35,430 nucleotides of DNA, from the NCBI GenBank assembly GCA_903915655.1, contig CAIWTU010000111.1:1-35430 (forward strand). Direction: 5' to 3'. Both the position numbers and the translations under genes were made by a program. Under the pieces are notes generated by a model that was not told the origin of the DNA, searched no databases, and was given only the letters and a program-made list of their open reading frames with translations. Shown in pieces: positions 33,947-35,430 of this stretch (positions are counted from its first letter, which is position 1; each line of letters opens with the position of its first letter). Source of the DNA: an uncultured Geobacter sp. GTDB taxonomy: Bacteria > Desulfobacterota > Desulfuromonadia > Geobacterales > Geobacteraceae.

Positions 33947-34093
33947 CGTATGACAACTCCTCTCCGGTTATCCCGGCAAGTGGGGGCTAACACAAATCCT
34001 TAGATTGTCTACGCAATAGATATCATGAGCAGGTTATTGCCGATAAACATTTTGAGGTTGTCGTAAATGTACTCAATGCAGCCCCATTAGCTA

Positions 34094-34483
34094 TTATTTT
34101 AAGGAGAGTACGTACGAGGTAAGGGCTTCCAAATCTTCCTGTGAATATAAATGCCCGACAGCCGACATACCGTTGAGACGCCCATTGCGGATACTCTCCA
34201 TTACCGCCTCACGGGTTCGGCCATATTTGTAGTCTGGTCGTTTCAAGGACGGCCCTTTCCTGCTTCCAAATCCGTTACCCTCACTGCCATGGCACGTGTG
34301 ACAGGCCCGGTGAAACAGTGAATAGCCGGTCGGTGCAGCCGTACTCGCTGTCCCGGAGGTTGTAGCAGGCATTTTGCCCGGTTGCGGCGTGCTGACGGCA
34401 GGTTACTCTTTTCCGGTGCAGCCTGCCACCACCCAGATCAGAAGAGCCGCCATACAGAATGACGTACAATTACGTTTTTTCAT
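34094..34483 (-). pseudogene. Lipoprotein c-type cytochrome with one in-frame stop
   Basis: From ATG 34483 the frame reads MKKRNCTSFCMAALLIWVVA then GCTGKE, a TAA at 34405-34403, and continues in the same frame as PAVSTPQPGKMPATTSG to the end at 34094. The first part is a lipoprotein signal (VVAGC lipobox); the second is a single-heme class I cytochrome with CHTCH, a GMSAVGHLYSQEDLEALTSY segment offering the axial Met, and the usual C-terminal helix. A single base change would restore about 129 codons. An internal restart at MPATTSG would lack the export signal and so could not mature as a cytochrome c. Most likely a recently inactivated electron carrier. Confidence 0.8.
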
Positions 34484-34545
34484 CACGTTGTCTCCGGTTC
34501 TGAGATGATTGATTTCATTACAGGTTCCCTTCTTAGTGCCTGACG

Positions 34546-34836
34546 TTATTGCCTGAAGCGGGCTCTGGCCGAATCAATAGCTTCACCGATGGCAGTCCTG
34601 GCTAGCTCGATGCCGGCTTTCAGGTCTTCCCAGGCGCTTTCCCCGGCCTGCTGAAGTTCCTGGATCTTCTGCCGCGCAGCTGCCTGTTTTGTCTTCAGTG
34701 ACGCAATCTGCTCGTTGTATTCACTCCTGACATCTGCCGATACTTCGCTGGCCTTGGCCGTAAGCGAGTCGATATCGGTGTTCCACTCTTCCAGTTTTGC
34801 CTGCATCTTTTGGATGTACTCGTCTCTGCTGCTCAT
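34546..34836 (-). CDS. Small coiled-coil protein, 96 residues
   Basis: A highly charged, fully helical protein starting MSSRDEYIQKMQAKLEEWNT and ending AIGEAIDSARARFRQ. Residues 8-90 show heptad-like spacing of Leu/Ile/Ala with the ASLKTKQAAARQKIQELQQA segment, so a coiled-coil rod is expected. There is no signal peptide or Cys. The length and composition recall small stress-linked coiled-coil proteins found beside HtpX, CsbD-like or sigma-factor genes in Geobacteraceae and other proteobacteria. ATG 34836 has GGAGA at good distance. It lies between the broken cytochrome gene and the mini-HtpX gene, all in the same direction. No function is assigned. Confidence 0.75.
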   Translation of the reverse strand: MSSRDEYIQKMQAKLEEWNTDIDSLTAKASEVSADVRSEYNEQIASLKTKQAAARQKIQELQQAGESAWEDLKAGIELARTAIGEAIDSARARFRQ

Positions 34837-34952
34837 AAACTGTCTCCTTTTTTGTGTGATAATTCCGGGTTATCTTCCTGTATTTAGATCAAAATGTCAA
34901 AACGATCTGCGTAGCATTAACCCCGCACAGCACGTTGTTATTGAAGGTCAGA

Positions 34953-35204
34953 TCAGATATCGCGCTTGAGGGCTGAGATGCGCTCTTCCAGAGGTGGGTG
35001 GGTCATGAACAGATTGGAGATAGCCAGCGAGATCAGGGAGCCGCCGAAGCCGAAGACCGCTGCGAAGAGGATCAAATTGGTGAGGTCGAGGCCCATTCCC
35101 TGCTCGTCCAGGATGCGGCCGACCCCCAGCAGGTTCAGCACAATGCCGAGCACAAAAACGATTGCCAGGTTGGTGATAAGAAACAGCATGATCCTCTTTA
35201 ACAT
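34953..35204 (-). CDS. htpX: Internally deleted HtpX (mini-HtpX), 83 residues
   Basis: The first 62 residues (MLKRIMLFLITNLAIVFVLG, then the second helix ending FGFGGSLISLAIS) match the N-terminal membrane hairpin of HtpX. The last 20 (LFMTHPPLEERISALKRDI) match its extreme C-terminus. About 200 residues in between are absent, including the HExxH zinc site and the remaining membrane helices, so it cannot be a protease. The join keeps the reading frame, and the AGGAGG site before ATG 35204 is strong. Either an in-frame deletion left a short membrane peptide, or it is a decayed gene that happens to remain open. A 17-base near-palindrome GGAGATAATTATTCTCC lies upstream at 35270-35286. Confidence 0.8.
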   Translation of the reverse strand: MLKRIMLFLITNLAIVFVLGIVLNLLGVGRILDEQGMGLDLTNLILFAAVFGFGGSLISLAISNLFMTHPPLEERISALKRDI

Positions 35205-35430
35205 GTATATCCTCCTCTTCTTAGGTAGTATTGGGGACCCCCTCCAGTTATTAAGTTATTGCTCGATAAGGAGATAATTATTCTCCCGCGCAACCATTTC
35301 TCCCCTTTCAACCGAATAACTAACGGCTGGCACGCTGATCCCTAGTTGTCTGGCTCATTCCGTATGGGAAACCCCCGACTCACGTGATACCCAATAACAA
35401 AACAAGCTCCTTCCCTTTACTTTGCTCTTC
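35205..35430. other. Non-coding end of window upstream of mini-HtpX
   Basis: No gene was recognised. The region holds the ribosome binding site of the mini-HtpX gene and a near-palindrome GGAGATAATTATTCTCC (35270-35286), 66 bases upstream of its ATG, which could be an operator. I could not identify a convincing sigma-70 or sigma-32 promoter. Confidence 0.4.

Noticed and set aside
1-35430. CRISPR arrays, rRNA or tRNA genes
   Set aside because: No regularly spaced direct repeats, and no cloverleaf or rRNA-like segments were recognised by eye on either strand.

Overview
The gene content suggests a chromosomal segment from a Geobacter-like deltaproteobacterium (Geobacteraceae / Desulfuromonadales). 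The main pointers are the heme/siroheme operon order (precorrin-2 dehydrogenase, CcsA/HemX-like membrane protein, hemA, hemC, cobA-hemD fusion), a ferredoxin-nitroreductase, a ferritin-like diiron protein and many short palindromic intergenic repeats. The genus is an inference from gene content, not from a database match.

Layout. Bases 1-1902 are a gene graveyard: the 3' end of an IS256-type transposase, two tandem palindromic repeats, a DinD/BRO-N protein with an in-frame stop and lost C-terminus, a heavily eroded SNF2-type helicase invaded by palindromic repeats, and a scrap of another transposase. Bases 1903-4903 (minus) carry a VWA/CoxE-like protein, a MoxR-type AAA+ ATPase and a ferredoxin-nitroreductase; a 13-base C tract lies just upstream of the ATPase gene. 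Then come rdgC (minus), a possible decayed small gene, hrpB (plus), a flavin split-barrel protein and an unknown protein (both minus).

Bases 10458-15909 (minus) form a tetrapyrrole operon: glutamyl-tRNA reductase and hydroxymethylbilane synthase make the precursor, the fused HemD/CobA protein closes the ring and methylates it, and the Met8-like protein oxidises precorrin-2 and may insert iron, giving siroheme and heme precursors. The embedded CcsA-like protein links this to cytochrome c maturation. Divergent from it are trxA and a TlpA-like exported thioredoxin. Next come uvrC (minus), recO, a small lipoprotein and a DinG-type helicase with an N-terminal RadC/JAB-like domain (plus), so bases 17274-23273 are mainly DNA repair. 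A metal ABC transporter (binding protein, ATPase, permease) occupies 23452-25975, followed by prfC (minus), then tatD, tcdA and a ferritin-like gene (plus).

Bases 30161-35204 (minus) are an accessory block: a PsiE-like membrane protein, an exported intradiol dioxygenase-like gene with one in-frame stop, a Ca2+-type P-type ATPase, a lipoprotein cytochrome c gene with one in-frame stop, a coiled-coil protein, and an 83-residue internally deleted HtpX that keeps its frame and a strong ribosome binding site. No tRNA, rRNA or CRISPR array was recognised. I did not find a clear new multi-gene system. The best leads are the mini-HtpX, the JAB-DinG fusion, the C tract upstream of the MoxR/VWA pair, and the orphan perfect hairpin between prfC and tatD.
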